Source: Himantopus leucocephalus (lineage: Eukaryota > Chordata > Aves > Charadriiformes > Recurvirostridae). From it: a stretch of 64,000 bases of DNA. Made by a program: the position numbers and the translations under genes. Below, piece after piece: positions 1 through 14,100 of this stretch. Numbering within the stretch: the first letter of the stretch is position 1; the number at the start of each line of letters is the position of its first letter. Location: NCBI GenBank assembly GCA_003993805.1, contig RSEF01000006.1, forward strand, positions 27,959,918-28,023,917, read 5' to 3'. The notes beneath the pieces are model-generated. The model ran no database searches. It was not told the origin of the DNA and saw only the letters and a list, made by a program, of their open reading frames with translations.

Positions 1-3000
1 TCAGTGAACAGAGAGTAAGGTTTTACAAATCAAGATCGGATGTTGGCACCTTAGTATAAGGAATAAATTATTTTATTCTACACCAGACTTACAAGTTTGA
101 CCTCACTTTCGCTGGGTGATCAAAGCTGGACAACAGTTCGACCTTTGGTACCCAGTCCAAATCGATGTAATAGGACCAGAGCGTGGCAAGTGTCCACCTA
201 AGTCCTGAGGTCCCAAGAAAAAGCCAGATGATTTGTCACAAGGTAACGATGCTGTGTGGCACCAGGTAGCCCTCCCTCCCCCTTCTGAGATCCCTGTCTC
301 CTACACGCTCTAACAAGCTTAAGGTTCCTCATCTGAAAAACTGGAAGCTGTAAATGATATTGTGCCATACAAACACAGCAGGGTAAGCCAAGGACATTTG
401 TAATGTCCAAGGGGTTCTTGTAGTGATGGAGTAGGGATTTTTTCAGTCACTCAGTTCTTAGAAGTGCACAGAACAAATAACTTTTTCCAGTACTATTAAT
501 ATTCTCTTTATAAGCACAAAATTTTCAGCAGTTTATGCCTCAAAAGCCGCTTTCCATCACATATTCAGATATCTTCTCAGGTGCAACAGGACTACCAGCA
601 ACTTCTCTTCCAGGGACACCCCCTCACAGTACTGAAAAGATTCTATATAATTGTAAAATTAGTCAAGTGCAAACAGGTGTCAGTGGGCGATGGTACAGGG
701 AGATACAGTTCTCTCATCTCAGTGTTTGCAAACCTTTCCCAGCTCTCAACAAAGGATTTACCCGTCTCAATGGTGAAGAAAAAAAATAGCTTTGAAACAT
801 ATCTGAACAATAGCATCGTTACAGAAATCCCAGAGAGATCTTGTAGTATCCTGGGCTGAAACTACCAGATGTGCGTACTATTTAAGTCTCGAAGCTAATT
901 CAATGCAAAGCTATGTTACTTCTTGGGCCCTCAGAAAACAAATACCTAGTAAGAGCTGATGGGAAAAAATTAGTTTGCCACTTACTATTACACTGATCAA
1001 TAATCTATTAACTCTAACCTTGCTAGCAGTGGATTGTACTACGATTTATAGTCAATCATTTGAACTTTCATTCCTCCAGAGTTATAGCCATGATAAAAAA
1101 AAAAAAGGTAGATTATCAGTGGACAGAAATTAAGCATTTAACCTTTACACAGAGGCTTAATATTAAACTTCATCCAATGCATTCATTCTTTCCCTTCCAT
1201 GTCACAGCCTGATAGCATTTGTTGCTCAAGTTTTAAAAGTTATTGACTCATGTTTCATTTTGTTCAGTATTGACTCAGGGGGATGGCAGGAAATGACAAA
1301 GAAACAAGGCGTCATTGGTAGAAACAACGTCTAGGAAACTCCTACCTTCTGTTGTAAAAACAATTCCTCCTTAAGGTCTACTCCTGCCATCTTTGGGCAT
1401 TGTCTGAACACTCAGAAAGCCAAAGTATCCAATGCCACATTCAAGAAGGGCAATGTCAGGTCACTGACAAGTGTCTTATAGCATTACAATTTAATGTCAT
1501 GCTATTATTCCAAAAATAGGAGCTGCATTGCAATAAGGCACCTTTGTCCTGGGATAGTGCCTCCATGCTGGGAGGAGGTTTACTAACTGTATTGAATAGC
1601 AGGACACGCACTGCTGCTTTGTGTTCTCCAGATTCTTGTCCTGCTGAGTACCTTTCTGTGGGATTCATTATATCGTTGTACAGTGGATAACAGGGATAGT
1701 GGTGTTAGCCTTGGACTTGTCATGGGAATGATATGGACCCTTGAAAACACAGTCCATTCTTTGCTTTCCTTTCACTACAAGAAACAAGTTGCTTGCCTCC
1801 TGTCTATACCAAAGGCAGGTCACCTCCTCACCTGTTCTCCTTAGTGGCCATCTATCAGGCCTTTCTTAGAAATCAGGTCCACAGCTTTCACGGACAGTGA
1901 AAATCCTGCTATCTGACCTGTCTGTTGGCAGGTGCAAAAAGAATTACTCTGGTGTGCCAAAGGCTGGGCTGTAGCAGGTGTCATCAAGATTAATGACTTC
2001 ATCATGGCAAGCTGGACAAATCTATCGGAGTCTTTGATGGGAGTGAGAAAGACCAGACTCCATTACCCATCCAACCCATCTGTCACCGTGAGCTCCAGAC
2101 ACTGCTCAGGACTTGCTGGGCGTGATGGACCCCACACCTCACTGCTGCCCTCAGCTCCCAAGAGACCCTGCAAAGGCCACTGTCCCTGCATATGCTATTT
2201 CCCGCACCAGGTACGCTGTCACTGGGGACATCCCAGCCAGCTCTGCAGAGTCATCCCACCAATGCTGATGAAGAACTGAGCAATAGTGCTAGTCATGAGT
2301 GTGGCCAGCTGAACTGCCCTCACTGCAATTAGACTCTCTAGGAAGCCTCTGCTCAGATTCAGGTAGTTCTTAGTTCATCCCTTCTACTTTCCTTTGCCTG
2401 GAAATCAGCCAGACAAGCACACTTTTGCAAGCACTTAAAGGGTGCAATACCTTCTGTTAGGTGAGCAAGTGGCAAGGGAAGCTAAAACAGGAAAAAAGGA
2501 AGAAAGAAGGCAAGCACTGGTAAAACTTTTCAATGCGAGATTAGACAGGGCTTATCTGACCCACCAGAGAGACAAAGAAGGAGTCAGGCTATAAAGCAAA
2601 GTCAATGTGTCATCTCTTCCCCATCCTTCTGATATTCTGCCTGTGATGATGTGAGATTCTCCAGGCAAGAGAGAAACACCCCCACCTCCACAGGGCACTG
2701 TGTCCTTGAAAGAAAGGAGCATGTGCAGGTGTATGACTCATCCCTCCGGTTAGGCATAGACTGAAGAACTCTCCAAAGCAGCCCACTCCACAGAGAGACA
2801 TCTGGTAAATCCTACATGAGTTAACCTCATGCCACAATCTCACAAACACACACAAATGAAACCAGGTCCCTCCTGCTGGCAGCTTCTCTGCATGGGAGGG
2901 AACGACGAGCCTTGTCCTTGAAAGGAGATTACTCTGTGGGACGTGGAATAGAGCTCCCCGTAGGACACGGACTCATTCCCATGTAGAAACGTTCTGCAAC

Positions 3001-6000
3001 ACCTCTGAATGAGCCCTTTTAATGATGGATGAGCAAAATGTGCTCTGGTATTTGTACCAGATGCAAAGCACAGAGATATGGGCCAAAGCAAGAATGCTTG
3101 CTAAAGGCAGAAGGTGATCCAAAAAGTTGCTCTCCTTTTGCTCCACCATCTGCCAGAGACCTGTGGAGGACCCTCTCGGCTTTGGAGAGGCTGGAGCTCG
3201 CACCCTGCCTGCTCTCAGCTGCTCTCCGGAGGAGTCACTCCCCCAGGGGATACACAACCCTACATGCCAAGTCTGATCACTATGAATACTCCTGACGGCT
3301 CTGTGTCTCACCTCCTTAAAGAAAAATGAAAAGAATAAGATCACAGCACTTACCGAGTAAAATATCCTGCAGTTTAATATCAAGAGACCCGGGCTCGTCA
3401 CTGCAGGAGTGACAGTAGACCCTTAAAGACACGTAAGTTTCTACCCTCTATATGCGAACCTCTGGCGTTAACCATCAAAAGATCTTTGAGGATCTAAGCT
3501 TTCTCCAGAAGCTTCTTGCTTGTGATTTAATGGGATCCACAGCTAAGTCCTATGGGATGCCCCAGGGCAAATTCCCAAGGATTCAACATTTTAACAGATC
3601 AATCAAAACACTCAGTTTAAGACATTTTTCTAGCACCCACACCTCAAACTTGCAAGTACAAAGCTGGAAGTCAGGCACGCAGAAGGGCTTGGGCATTACG
3701 CAATGATGCAAACCATCATTTGTAGACACTGTTTTTTCCACAGACAGTGGAACTCAACCACTTCTTGCAGCCCAGCGAGAAAGTGGACTGGGTCTTGTGG
3801 GTTGCCTGCATACAGGTCAGGGTTAAACTGATGGCATTGATGAAATGTAAATGGAAGATATTATGTAAAAAGAATTGCATAATGTTCCCAGATGTTTTCA
3901 ATTTTCTGAGTACTTCTAAAAATAAAATGAACTTTTAATACTTAATCAACATAGTTATTCATTCTCTTTTACCCAAGATGAAATTTCCCATGATTTTTTT
4001 ATGGATACACATTAGTTATTATTGCCCTTGGCTTCCTGGTTCAGACACAGTTCTGCCCTCTGTTCCACTGATTGTACAAATTACCCCCCCACTGCATAGG
4101 CTGGGGACACTCTTAAGTCCTTAAGAAATCTCTTCAATTGATTTTATAAGTCTGTTCAGGTTTGGCCAGACTTACTTCAGGAGAAGAAAATTTGCGAGGA
4201 GTGCATTAGCTACCTAATGGGGACATAGCTCACCCTTTTAGTACCACCTGGTCACAGACCCATGTAACCCTCCTACCCTGGGGTGGCACCCGTCTCATAC
4301 AGAGCCCGGAGCAGCCTGGCAGCAGGGCAGCGTGTGATGTGGCTTATCATGGGTGCCCCTCCACTGTTATTTTCTTTTCATATCATCCTGCACTCCTAGA
4401 TGCTGGCGGTAGAGATGCTTTGAGCACGGTGAAACGGAAACTTAATTGCATGGTGCCAGGCTGGATTTCTCTTTGCATTCAGTGCTAATAAGAAAATCCA
4501 CTGCAGGGAGGGGAGGCCTTTAGGTCCATTAAATCAGTGGGATTTTTTTTTTGATTCTGGACTTAAATGACTCTGTGATTTTTATTTCTATGTTTATTGC
4601 ATAGCATTCAACAACACAAGTCCTTAAAGACAAGAATGTGTTTTCCTGATACATCAGAGATGAAATCCCAGCCAATCTGTGCCTAAGGTTCTTGTGTAAA
4701 TGCGTTGGATGCATCCTGGTGAAGAAATGATTTGAAAGGAAAAGAGGCACAGAGAAAGCTTGAATGACCACCGAGTGGCTGATTTGACTGTCTGAACAAA
4801 TAAGAATGCTTGCATGACCACCGCCTAAAAGCAAAGTGCTGCAAACAACAGCTGAAGAAAATGACCGGGGCGATATTGAACTGTCAGCCAGAGACAACAG
4901 AGAGGACGCTCAAGTGGCATGTCAGTGCCATGTAAAAATAAAAGCTTGCAGCTTCCAAATGTTTCTGTGAGTGCTTTAGCTTGTCATGCCATCTCACATC
5001 TCTAAGGAAATTATGAACCATCAGCAGGGAGGACTTCACGTCAGGGACAGGTGAACGGCAGGAAAATGCGGGATTGGTATCAATCCAAGCACAGCTACTG
5101 CTTGGCTCGATATCAGCACCAGCCTCTGCTCTGCACGTCCCACTCGTAAAGCAGGAGATTTTCCAACAACACCGTGTAGCCACAATTACAAAGCTGAAAG
5201 GCAATAGCCCATTATGTTGCTTTCAGCACCATTGGTATACACTCATACGGCATTTAGCAAAGGCATGTTTAGTGCCTTGTACATCTTTTTCTGCCAACGT
5301 TGTGAATCCATTTAGAGCAAGCCATTGAGCTTTATTTTTATTTTACTTATTTTTTTTTCCAAATGCATTAAGATAAATACATATATTAACAGCCTCTAGG
5401 GCATACAAGAATATATACATTTACGTTTATCGCAGGCAGTTAGAATCCCACCTCACTTTACCTCTCATAGAGGAAATTTCTCCTGTGATGAATTAATCTT
5501 TATGACATAGTTCTCATTTCCTTCATTTCTTCACAGATACCATGTTTTTTTTTAAAGAGGAAAAGAGTGTTAATTTTTTTTGTTAACGTGAATTGCATTT
5601 TCTGCTAATGGCTATTTATAAATAGTGTGCCTGAACCTCAGCTAAAGTACTTCAGCTCAGAAATCCAAAGACTAGAATATTTACCTCTGTCATGTATTCA
5701 GCCCTAAATATTTTCACTAAATTTCCAGAAGCCCTTGAAGCGTAAACATTTTCGGAATGACCCAGTGCAGTCACCAGGAGCTATTATATTCTGAAATTAG
5801 CAGCATGCTCTCTCCAGATTGCTCCATTTGTTCTTAGTTCATGGAAACCACCAAACTAATTGACCTGATCTGCCACCACGGTCATTATAAAGGGTCACGG
5901 GAAGAACGGGAGAGCGAGCACAGGCTCCAAGAGGCTTTGGTGGGGTGTGCAGCTGTATTAACGTATGTCACCCACACGCTGCAAGAACTGCAGTCGCCAA

Positions 6001-6400
6001 ACAGCCGTTCCAAATGTTCACTGAACCCCACCACCTCCCTCCTTTCTCTTATCCTCTGCCCATTATCGCACAGAGAGATTTTTCATTTCCAAACCTTCTG
6101 CCTTTTTTGGATTTCTGGGATTTGGAGGGCTCCTTGCTCTCCACGTCACCATTTTGCCAGTGCCGAAGCCACCTGGGTAAGCTGCAGGGACTGCTGGGGA
6201 CAGCACACGGCACTAGAGATCAGCTGTGGATGTGTCGTAGGACCATCACTGGGACAATGCGGGTTGACCCTTTTGGGGCACTGAGTTTGCAGTGGAAGAG
6301 CTATGACTTCCACGCCTCTGCTGCCTATTAGTTGAAAAACCCATGGTCTGAAAAGCCACTTAATTGACATTATTTAAGGACTGCTTTTCAGGGGAGTCCT
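1..6400. other. Intergenic, unique-looking DNA
   Basis: No exon, RNA gene or clear transposon was recognised. Open frames here are short and resemble nothing known to me. Only the 16-bp direct repeat at 4758-4823 stands out. Confidence 0.6.
4758..4823. repeat. 16-bp direct repeat with 50-bp spacing
   Basis: GCTTGAATGACCACCG (4758-4773) and GCTTGCATGACCACCG (4808-4823) match at 15 of 16 positions, starts 50 bp apart. The DNA between does not continue the duplication. Confidence 0.75.
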
Positions 6401-6658
6401 TTGTTGGAGGAACTGAATCTCAACTCTGTGCTAAATTATGCACAGGAGTTAAGGGAGGTGAGAGTAAGAAATCCACTGGGTAATCATAATCACTGTGCAA
6501 TTAGGTTTGATATCATAATAGAAGGTTATTCTCCTAGGGGTAATGCAGTGAGGGTGAACTTTAAAAGGCCAGATTTTAAAACTATGAGAAAAATGATTAA
6601 CAGAAGGCTCAAGGGCAAAGTGAAACTCTTTAACAACTTAAAGCAAATTTGTTCCTAG
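6401..6658 (+). pseudogene. LINE (CR1/L2 type) ORF2 endonuclease C-terminal fragment
   Basis: An 85-codon open stretch. Residues about 18-38 read ELREVRVRNPLGNHNHCAIR, followed by FDII. This matches the end of LINE AP-endonucleases, where LGNSDHCxIxF carries the last catalytic Asp-His pair. Here the catalytic SDH is HNH, so the enzyme would be dead. Residues about 53-70 (VNFKRPDFKTMRKMINRR) match the linker after the endonuclease (form FRRANFxxLRxLL). The ATG is fortuitous. With the reverse-transcriptase relic 1.3 kb downstream on the same strand, this looks like one decayed LINE. It is a fossil and not a host gene; an open frame of this size can survive by chance. Confidence 0.72.
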
Positions 6659-7972
6659 AGTAACTCCTCCGGCAGCCCCAGGAGTTGTACCAAGGGTGAG
6701 TTTGGCTAATGTAATCAGTCCGGAGGCTATTTAAGAACCTGTGCTAGAGAAGCAGATGGTGGCTGGACCTTTGAGCTGAAAATAGGAACAGGAAGGATAA
6801 AATCTGCGTGGCTGAGCTGAGTTTGTTGAAAATAAACATCCTTTTAAAAATTAGAAGCGGTCTGTGACTAAAGAGCAGAACAGAGTCTAGAGTAAATGCA
6901 GACAAGCTAGAAAGGAAACAGACTTAGAGACATAGGACTATAAAAAAAAAAAAACAAGGTATTTCTGATACAGTAGAGACAAAAAAAAGTAAACCCCCAA
7001 CCGGGCACGTAATGAGTGAAACTTAGGAAGCGCTGTTGTTATGTGACAGCTTTATTGTACCCAATTAACTCAAATATATGTATCTGCTGGAAGACACCGC
7101 TCTTTGTGGTAGCTCGCTATCAGATGTACAAAAATCTGAAAATCTCTACTGAAAACCAGAGGATGCTGAAGAAGGAAAAAAAACCCTTGCCCTGAGTTAT
7201 TTGTACGGATGTAACTAAAGAGATTCCTTGTCTGTGCCGCTTTCTGCGGGAAATTAGAGAGCGACTTCAGCAGTGATTTACTTTAACTCTGTGGAAGGTG
7301 AACAGGACCTGAGGAAAGAGTTATGTGGCCGCCAGTTCGCCAGGGCAGTAAATCACCCAGACTAGCTAGTACCTAGTCCGGGCTGTAGAGAAAACAAACT
7401 ACCCAATAGTGAACCTGTCAAACAAGGTGCCCCGCTCACCTTATGGGGTGAAATGCCCCCTTGAAAACGAAGGAAGGGATTCAGTGCCGGTTCCTATTGC
7501 ACAGCAACAGCGAGGGAAAACCCACTGTGAGCTAAAGTGATTCTTGCGGAAATGGTGTCCACGCCGACAGCATCGCAGGCAGCACCAGCACTGTGGGGAA
7601 GGTTGCAGGGTCTGTGGGGCTGGTTCACCCCCCAGTAGTGGTAGAGACACCCTGGATGGGAGATGATGCCCCCATCCCTGGGAACAACCACCATCCAGCC
7701 GGTGCCACACAGGATGCAAGGGCACGGACCTCAGCATGGACAAAACTAGCACATTCAGTTAAATTTTAAGTTTTCCAAAATGTCACCAGTCTGTCCTTTC
7801 ATGTTTGTGTAGCCTCAAGCGCAACGGGGCCTCGACCTCAGCTGTAGCCCATAATGTCACCATAATGGAGGCAAATAAATGACAAGAGGGAGTAAACCCA
7901 CTTCAGTCTCTGTAAGGAAATATTGTTCTTTCAAAGCAATTCCTCATCTGAAAAGTTAATAAAATAGTACAT
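6659..7972 (+). mobile_element. Probable decayed middle of the same LINE, with insertions
   Basis: No continuous frame. A stretch at about 6722-6745 (GGAGGCTATTTAAGAACC) and the purine-rich 6880-6930 resemble the linker of CR1-type ORF2, but weakly. The interval 7440-7740 is more GC-rich and unlike a LINE, so it may be inserted or unrelated. Assignment rests mainly on being bracketed by endonuclease and reverse-transcriptase pieces. Confidence 0.35.
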
Positions 7973-8044
7973 AAAGGTGACCTGGTAGATATAATTTACT
8001 TAGGTTTTCAAAATGCTTTTGATAAGGTCCCTCATAAAAGAATA
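7973..8044 (+). pseudogene. LINE reverse-transcriptase motif A fragment
   Basis: The frame reads KGDLVDIIYLGFQNAFDKVP followed by HKR. This is reverse-transcriptase motif A of CR1/L2-clade LINEs (VDxxYLDFxKAFDxVPH). The first catalytic Asp of YLDF is Gly here, so the copy is inactive. Resemblance is lost after the KR. Orientation and spacing fit the endonuclease piece at 6401-6658, though 1.3 kb is somewhat more than the roughly 1 kb I would expect in an intact ORF2, suggesting insertions between them. Confidence 0.8.
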
Positions 8045-8175
8045 TTAATGATAATGAGAATGATCTTACATTTATGGTGGTACCTTTGATTCGGATGAAT
8101 CCCAAAGTGCTTTACAAAGTTTTTACTAACTGATTGTACAAATCATGTGTCATATACATCCCCAAAGTGCTGCTC
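8045..8175. repeat. Old dispersed-repeat-like sequence, family not named
   Basis: Contains CTTACATTTATGGTGGTACCTT and CCCAAAGTGCTTTACAAAG, wording common to old amniote interspersed repeats. The 11-mer CCCAAAGTGCT recurs at 8161-8171. It lies directly after the LINE reverse-transcriptase relic, where it may be a separate insertion. I cannot name the family. Confidence 0.4.
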
Positions 8176-11100
8176 GGTCTGGGAGAAGGCATGACAGCTA
8201 TTTAATTGCCTACCAGGCTGCTGTTCAATATTTTAGGGCAGGGTGTAAAAGCAAAAGCTCCTGCAATTAGAGTGAATTTAGGCAGGTAAAAGCTACTTTC
8301 CAAAGCTGAGGTTTGGCTGAGAACCAAGCCCATCTTCTCCCTCTGCCCTCACCCAAACGTTGAGGGATGCCTTAGGCTGAACAGATGAATGGCTCAGCTG
8401 GAAAAAAGGCATCTTTTTTGGATGTCTCCTGAACATGCAGTGTCCACTTCAGGTTGCTCCCAGACATACAGCGTACAGTTTATGGGCACCTATACTTGTC
8501 CATCTAACTCCAGAGATGCATCATCATTTAAATTTTCTTCTCCAAATTTTCCATAGGTTTTTAACCTGTGTCCTTCAGCTCCATAAGCAGCCACCAATGC
8601 TGACAGCCACCAGCAGAGCATCTTCAGCTCTCATTAGTGTTGGGGAAGCAATCCCTGCCTCTATTCTGCAGTCAGTTTTGCTTTGAGGTGCACATCTGAA
8701 GCACTGCTAATCCGGACTGTTTTAATCTTGAAGACAGCTCCAGCAATAAGCGTATTCTGTTTAGAGAGTAGCAGAACACTTAATTTAAAGGCAGAAAATG
8801 TCTCATTTAATTGCCTGAAATCAAAGGTTTCATATTTTAATTAAGCTTTTAAGAGGACTTATTTCATTGCTCTGATTTTTTTTTTCCTCTCAGATATGAA
8901 GGTCATTAAAGAATATCTTTACTGATTAAGCAATAGTAACAGGAATTTCACCATGTCTTATGCAATGTGGACACTACCCCAGACCTGAGCTTCATACATT
9001 ATCAGTGATGAGTAAATGAACATCACTCACCTACTATGCCTGGCTCATTGCAAAGGACCACCTGAACTTCCACGTCCTCTATTTCTTATTCCTTGCAAAG
9101 AAAGTCGACGGCAAGAAAGCTGAATCATAGCTTCTCCCTAGATACAAATTTCTCCACGGTTAGGCTGGTTTGGCAGCATTTCTGCTATCTCTTAAATGAG
9201 CAGCCTAAAACCAGATACCTGACCAGTGTAAAATCAAAGCAAGAAGCTTACAGATGGGGGTTGACGAGGACCTTGGAGGTACCAAGGTGGCCTAGTTGTG
9301 TAGGCAGAAAGATTTCAGCTCAGCTGTAATACCCTTGGGCACATCTTTGAAATGCTCCATCTCACCCTCTGCCCGAGGCAGCATGCATCTTGTGTTTATC
9401 AGCATCCCACCCGAGTGCTGCTGTATTTTTTTGCAGAGCTAAACAAAGGACAGGGTCCCTTCCTCCACCGTGACAGCTTGTCAGACTTTGCAGTACAATC
9501 CGTATTTCATATCAAAAGAGTCCTCCTCAAATTCAAGTTATATAAATTATATATTGCTAGGTAAACACGACCTTCCTCTGCCAATTCTTTCAGGCCAGAG
9601 CCAGAAGCCAAAACAACAAAAATCTTGTGAGAACAGGCATCCAGGGCCAAGCTGTCAAAAATCTCCAACAAGGAGCTGATTTGTCAACAGAAGTCATCAT
9701 TTCACAGGGAGCTCGATTCCTGCTTCAGTGCTCCCCTGGTCAAATTGCTGACAGATTTTTGCTGGGCGATCCCGCGCCCTTACATTATAGCCTTTTATTT
9801 CCCACATAACCCTTCTCGCAGGGTAAGAAGGTCTCATTTTTAGCACAATCCTTTGGGAACAAAAGGGAAGAGCAATGCTTATGTGAAAACATGGCCCCAC
9901 AGCCTGCCCCACAGGGCAGCAGGGGCCTCCCCTGCCCCCCAGCAGTAAATTCCCATTCCATTGGAGAAGCTCTGTCTTACCCTCTGCTTCCCACAGGGTC
10001 TGGAAAGCAAACCCCTTACTGTTAGGCAGTTTAATTTCAACGACGAATAAGCATTCATGCACTTGTGGCCTATTCAAGGAGGCTCTTCGGGTAAAATAAT
10101 GGTTTTAAACTTCTTTCTGCTGCCAAGCTGACATAAAGAGGTCTCAGCATACTGCAAGGCTGTTGTATATGCAACACATTAGTTCAAACTCTTGTCTCCA
10201 GCAAGCAGTCTTTGCGTGTGGTGTACACCTGGCTGCTCTAACCTGATCAACAGTTATTGCTTTGTTTCTTTACAATGGGTTTTAGTTGCCTCAGTGCAGA
10301 CATTCTTAATGCAATGAGCCTGCAAGAGGCCTTCAAAGGCCATAGAAATAATGAACGGGAAGTTTTCCAAATGCACACGAAGCTAGCCACTTTCCCACAC
10401 CCTCTGGGTACCCACATGCCAGGGGGACACAGGTGCAGGCTGGTGGAAATGGGGAACCAGGAACGGGAGAGAGGGCAGGTTGGTCCCCAGTCCCTCGTGC
10501 ACTGATGCAAGGCACGCTTACACCGCAGGTTTCAAGGTACAGATCTCACCTCAGACGTTCTCTTGCTTTTGGAAGTCAGCGGCACCGCAGGCAACAGGGG
10601 AACCTTTTTCCTGGGTACACAGCGGTTTGAAACGTCGCTAGCCAGGCACTGATTGCTACTGGCATTTGTCTTTCAGCAGCTGTCACAGCAGGATCCTTGG
10701 GACGTGTGGGAAATATCTTGCAATTATGTGTTTCGTGACGCACCCCAAAGAAACATTTGGCCATATGTATTTGCACAAGGATGCACATATCCAGCGTGCA
10801 AGAGGGTCCATTCTAGCTGCTATCAACATAAAATTACTCTCCCTTTCACCTCTCTGCCTGTCTCTGATGCACCTGACCGCTCCCTTAAACACATTAAGGG
10901 GTTGGAAATGCCAGCCTTTAGCAAGGTCTCTAACTCTGATTTTCTCTTACTTTGCATCTTGCTGCTTTCTGCCCTGTGTCATCCCTACAACCAGCAGAAT
11001 CCCCTTTTCCTAGGGGCTGTATCTCAGCTCTTCTCAAACATCTGGAGCGGCTGGGAACTGGGCTCCCTGCCCACGTCCTGTACCTGTGATTGACTCCGAG

Positions 11101-14100
11101 ACACTGAGTGCGAGTGTGTTAGATGCGGTGTTAAATCACTGGCTGTCCTGGAAGTCACTGAGCTCTGGAGTCTGTGGGACAGCCTTCAAGGAAGACTGTG
11201 TTTGGTTTTGTCACTGTGTCCTCCTTTTCAGAGCATCATCAAAAGGGCTGCGGGGATAACATTTCCAGCATTCCTTGGGAAAAGTGTTGTTTAAAAATTA
11301 CTGTTGTTCCCCATTACACCTTTTTTTTTTTTTTTTAATTGAAGTGGACCAGTATCCCAAAAGGATTTAAAGTCTTTTTCAAAAATTGCCCTTGATAATG
11401 GATGCTGGACATATGGAAGCCCGGTTCTGAGCTGTTATGAAGACCTGTCCCAGCAGGTTTGACAGAAAACCCAACAGAGCAGGAGCTAACAGCATCACCT
11501 CTCCACACATGCTTGTACCACTTCTGCTTAACCATTTAGCTCTTTCTTTCACAAGCCTATTTGCATGAGTAAGCCCCACTTTGTAACACTAAGTTACCCA
11601 ACTGTGCTCACTCCAAGTTGATACAAAAGAGGCTGAACAAGCCAACCAGAATTGCGTAGTCTTGAGCACCTAAATCTGTCATTTTACAACAAAACATTCT
11701 TTTTTTCTTTTTAACCTCCCAGAGGAAAGCAAAGGAAGTCTGAATGTGGAACAGAAACTTTAAATTCCTGGACTCGTCAAACAAGCACAAGTCTCTCGCT
11801 GGACTAGTGGTATAGACTGCAAGAGTCCTGCAGGAAAGCCTGACGGATGGAAAGGGAGAGTCAATAAAGTTCAGTCCTCTCATGAAAGCCAAATTAATTC
11901 ACCACCTCCAGTACACTGTGGTATTCTCTCTACATTAATCTGAGTTAATTAATTTTCTTTTTTCAGGTGTGGTTTTTTTCTTTTGCTAATTTTGAAGGTC
12001 CTAGAAGGACCTCCTGTGGCTTTCACAAAGCGTCTCAGAGAGGCACAGTATGGGACCTGGGTGGTTTCTACGAATCCCCCAATTAAAATGCAAGCGGCTC
12101 CGCAGTATTGTTACAAAGTTAGACAAGTCTGGCTGGCACGTACAAAACTTATCATTTTGGGAACCTAAAGGACAGGAGTTTAAGCTTTATAACCTTCTCA
12201 ACTTTCCACCCGCCCTCCCAACCAGCTGGTGTTAAGTGGTATATGCTTTGTTTTACAAGAAAGCCAGGGAAATTGTTTCACTTCAAAAGTCTCCTTTCAG
12301 ATTTACTTAGGCAACCATTGTTACTCATTTTATAAGAGTTTTATAGCAGCCTAAATCCTGGAGAATCACAATGTTTAACTGATCTTAGCGATACAACATT
12401 ATTGGTACCACTAATTCCACAGCCATTGTTTTTTACTCAGGACAGGGAGGTAATTTTCCTAAAATTACGTTGTTTTCTAGAACAGCTCTATTCAGTGCTA
12501 TACATCTACCTTCTGGCAGCATAGTTTAATTTGCATTTAAATAATTTCCTGGTATCGTTGGAAAAGTAATTATACATAACACTAACCAATTTTCAAGCCT
12601 CAGCTTTTAATCGGTCCGTGACCAATTCCCTCTCCTAGGTTCTAAAACAACCTCCCCAAAATGTATAATTCCCAAATACCAGAACCTGGGTCCTTTTTTA
12701 AGGTCCCTCCATTTGCTTGTTCATCTTATGTGGTGAATTCAGACCAGTAGAAAACCATGCTGGTATTTCTATCCTTGGTTTCTCTTTAGGGTTGTGTCAC
12801 TTTGGTTTGCTGACTTTTCCCTCATAGAAAGGTTCAACCGTGTCTGCTATCTGAGCAGAAGACCTTATGGAGATCCCACGCTTGTGATGCTAAAAGCACG
12901 ACCGTGCACCAACCTTTTATAATAGTTACAGATGTTGGATTATGGCCTGATTCTGGGATTTTTATCACGGATGAGGCACAGAATAGATGTAGTTTGAGCC
13001 AATGCAATAGCAGGACATCCAGGTTTGATCTGGAGTGTCCTGGACCTTAGATTTTCAGTTGGTTCTAGAGGCCATTTGTCACAGTTAGATCCAGATACAC
13101 TTGTTCCCAAATTTTGCAGGAGTATTATTCAGGTTAATTATTCAACCAAAAAAACAGTCCACTGGATATGTAGATCACTTTTAACAAGACTTCATATTAT
13201 ATTAAAAGAGAATATCCCTAAAAGCTGTTTAACATGCCACAGTCTTTTTCCCTTAGAAAGACAATACCTATAGAAGATGAGCCGTATTTTTCAGTGCTCT
13301 GATTATCTGCTCATGAGCCATGTGAAGAGAAATACAATCTGCTATACTAAAAGTGCCAACTCAAAAGTGTTAAGCCATTAACTGTAGAACAAGTCCAATG
13401 TGAAAGATCATATGGCCCATAAAGTCAATATTGAAGCCATGAAATTCAGATGTGAGTGTAGTATTCCTCAAGGTTTAGGATCAGCCTTGACCTAACCTGT
13501 TAGCCGAGCCCCCTCTCTCCCATTAAAAGTGATTCAACCGTTAAGATAATTCAAGACTGAAATTGCTAATGACATGCCATGGATCTGCCTTATAATCAAC
13601 TCTTATCTGGTGCTTGAAGAAACTTCGGTGGAAGTAAGGAGTCCTCAGGATTTTAGTGCAGGAAATGTCTGTCTAAAAGAGGTCGTGCGCTGTACAGTTA
13701 ATGCTAGCAAATCAGATGTTTTGGAAGGCTGTACACTGAGCCTGGAATGATAGTGAAAAGGATTGCTTGGCACCAACCCTTTAGTATCACACACCAGATT
13801 TCATCAGTGAGATGATACTGAGCCAACAGGAGAATTTTCAGATTAAACTTCCACAGCTTGTCAGACAGTGATGACCCCTGCTATTTTCACCTCCCAACAT
13901 GTTTTTAATTTGTTCTCAAGCTTGCAACTGTTCCACAGATGCCTACAGCAGATCACTCTGGGATGATTCCTCATCTGGATGACGGTGGCAAGTGAAAGGT
14001 CTCGGCTGCCAGCACATGGGAATGCTAAAGAATCAATTTTCACTGAGATCTGAACTAGAAGGTGGATACAAATGAACAGATCAGTGTGTCAGCCCAGTTC

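Noticed and set aside
11321..11336. T16 run as the poly(A) tail of a processed pseudogene
   Set aside because: No retrocopied coding sequence and no target duplication found beside it.
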